From Vulcanimicrobiota bacterium (GTDB lineage Bacteria; Vulcanimicrobiota; Vulcanimicrobiia; Vulcanimicrobiales; Vulcanimicrobiaceae): 23,248 nucleotides of DNA. The notes beneath the pieces are model-generated. The model was not told the origin of the DNA. It did not search any database and was given only the letters and a program-made list of their open reading frames with translations. The DNA lies in NCBI GenBank assembly GCA_019233415.1, contig JAFAMK010000315.1, forward strand, positions 1 to 23,248, in the 5' to 3' direction. Made by a program: the position numbers and the translations under genes. Shown here in pieces: positions 22,458 through 23,248 of this stretch (within the stretch, counting starts at the first letter, position 1; each line of letters begins with the position of its first letter).

Positions 22458-23248
22458 ATGGCGCGTTCGATCCTTCGTCTGGCGGCCTGCGGGTTCGCCC
22501 TGGTTCTCGTCGTGCTCGCGGCGGCGCGTCCCGCCGCGGCGCAGATCGCGCCCGGCGAATTGGTCGTCCTGGTCGTCGATGCGGCGACGCACGAGCCGCT
22601 CGAAAACGCCGAGGTCTTCCTGGTTGGGCCGGTGCAGACCAGCGCTCTCACCCCGCGCCGTGGCCTCTTGCGCTTCGAGGAGGCGCCGGCCGGCATCTAC
22701 CGCGTGCGTGCGCAGCTGCGCGGCTACCAGGCGGCGTCGCTCAACGACGTCGAGGTTCCCGACGGGCGGCGCGTGACGGTGACGCTGCAACTCGCGCGGA
22801 CGATCGGCGAGATCGGCCACGTGCAGGCGCGCAGCAGCGCGAGCGCGTCGAGCCAGGACGTCAACGAAGGCTCCGCGGTGCGGCGCATCAGCGACTCGCT
22901 CAACGACGCGCTGGGCCAGCTCGCGGGCGTCAGCGTCAACCAGAGCAGCGACGTCGACGGTTCGGTCACGATCTCGCTGCGCGGGATGGACGAGTCGCAG
23001 ACCGGGATCAGCCTGAGCGGAATGAAGATCACCGGTGCCTCGCAGGGCGCGGTCCTGCGCGCGGTCGGCAGCGACCTGTTCAGCGGCGCGAGCGTCGACT
23101 TCAGCGGCAACGCGGGGTCGATCGCCGGCGCGGTCAACTACCGGCTGCTGGAACCGACGAAGCAGTGGATCACGCGCATGACCGCGTCGTACAGCACCTA
23201 CGACCGCTCGTCGTACGTCTTCGCCGCGACGGGCAGCCTCGGCAAGCT
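22458..23248 (+). CDS. TonB-dependent receptor with N-terminal carboxypeptidase-regulatory-like domain (partial)
   Basis: The frame is open from ATG 22458 to the end of the window (263 codons), so the barrel is cut off. A signal peptide (MARSILRLAACGFALVLVVL…RPAAA, ~1-28) is followed by a CarboxypepD_reg-like beta domain (~32-115: LVVLVVDAATHEPLENAEVFL … GIYRVRAQLRGYQAA). A plug domain follows (~140-230: S-L-N-D-A-L-G-Q-L-A-G-V-S-V-N…V-T-I-S-L-R-G-M…G-S-I-A-G-A-V-N-Y), then the first barrel strand (MTASYSTYDRSSYVFAATG). It should take up a large or scarce nutrient across the outer membrane using TonB energy; the substrate is unknown. GGGAGG at 22450-22455 is only two bases from the ATG, while GGAG at 22445-22448 is better spaced. 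No clear TonB box was seen. Confidence 0.93.
   Translation, partial: MARSILRLAACGFALVLVVLAAARPAAAQIAPGELVVLVVDAATHEPLENAEVFLVGPVQTSALTPRRGLLRFEEAPAGIYRVRAQLRGYQAASLNDVEVPDGRRVTVTLQLARTIGEIGHVQARSSASASSQDVNEGSAVRRISDSLNDALGQLAGVSVNQSSDVDGSVTISLRGMDESQTGISLSGMKITGASQGAVLRAVGSDLFSGASVDFSGNAGSIAGAVNYRLLEPTKQWITRMTASYSTYDRSSYVFAATGSLGK

Noticed and set aside
1..23248. tRNA genes, CRISPR arrays, insertion sequences or prophage genes
   Set aside because: No cloverleaf-like arms, evenly spaced repeats, transposase or phage proteins were seen on either strand.

Overview
The window is very GC-rich (roughly 70 % by eye), densely coding DNA from a diderm bacterium. It carries a TonB-dependent receptor, a large predicted outer-membrane beta-barrel, several Sec signal peptides and complex I membrane subunits. 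The GC-rich codon use, the receptor with an N-terminal carboxypeptidase-regulatory-like domain and the mix of genes recall Candidatus Eremiobacterota (WPS-2/Vulcanimicrobium-like). That placement is inferred from style and was not tested by any search. No tRNA, rRNA, CRISPR array, insertion sequence or phage gene was recognised. No gene-free stretch exceeds 300 bases; the largest is 6338-6533, which holds a terminator and a candidate promoter.

Region 1 (1-5018), housekeeping. The end of nuoM overlaps nuoN, which is followed through an ATGA stop/start overlap by a GNAT acetyltransferase. On the other strand lie a small secreted protein, a kynurenine-formamidase-like hydrolase joined to it by a GTGA overlap, and class II fumarase (fumC). 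Between fumC and the secreted gene sit a terminator hairpin and one copy of a REP-like intergenic repeat.

Region 2 (5177-15037), export and surface. A secreted TPR protein ends at a strong terminator. It is followed by a compact four-gene operon: a small secreted DUF11-like protein, a 747-aa secreted repeat protein, a 740-aa DUF11/Cna-B/SdrD-like protein, and a 1168-aa protein with an Ig-like module followed by a predicted outer-membrane barrel. Three genes start at or within a few bases of the previous stop. This is the best candidate in the window for an undescribed system: a surface layer, fibre or adhesin made with its own outer-membrane partner.

Region 3 (15132-20034), regulation and small-molecule metabolism. 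A LacI-family regulator appears to begin at an ATC codon. It meets a RidA gene tail to tail, with the two stops sharing CTAG. RidA is coupled to an aldo/keto reductase, which is divergent from a PLP-dependent aromatic-amino-acid-type decarboxylase. Downstream of the decarboxylase, an exact CGAAC-N4-GTTCG palindrome (Gram-positive-type SOS/LexA box) precedes an unknown protein with two CxxC pairs. An unknown 80-aa protein follows in convergent orientation.

Region 4 (20132-23248). A tandem-domain universal stress protein is divergent from an HTH/helical-repeat protein of unknown role. The window ends inside a TonB-dependent receptor preceded by an AT-rich block of overlapping palindromes.
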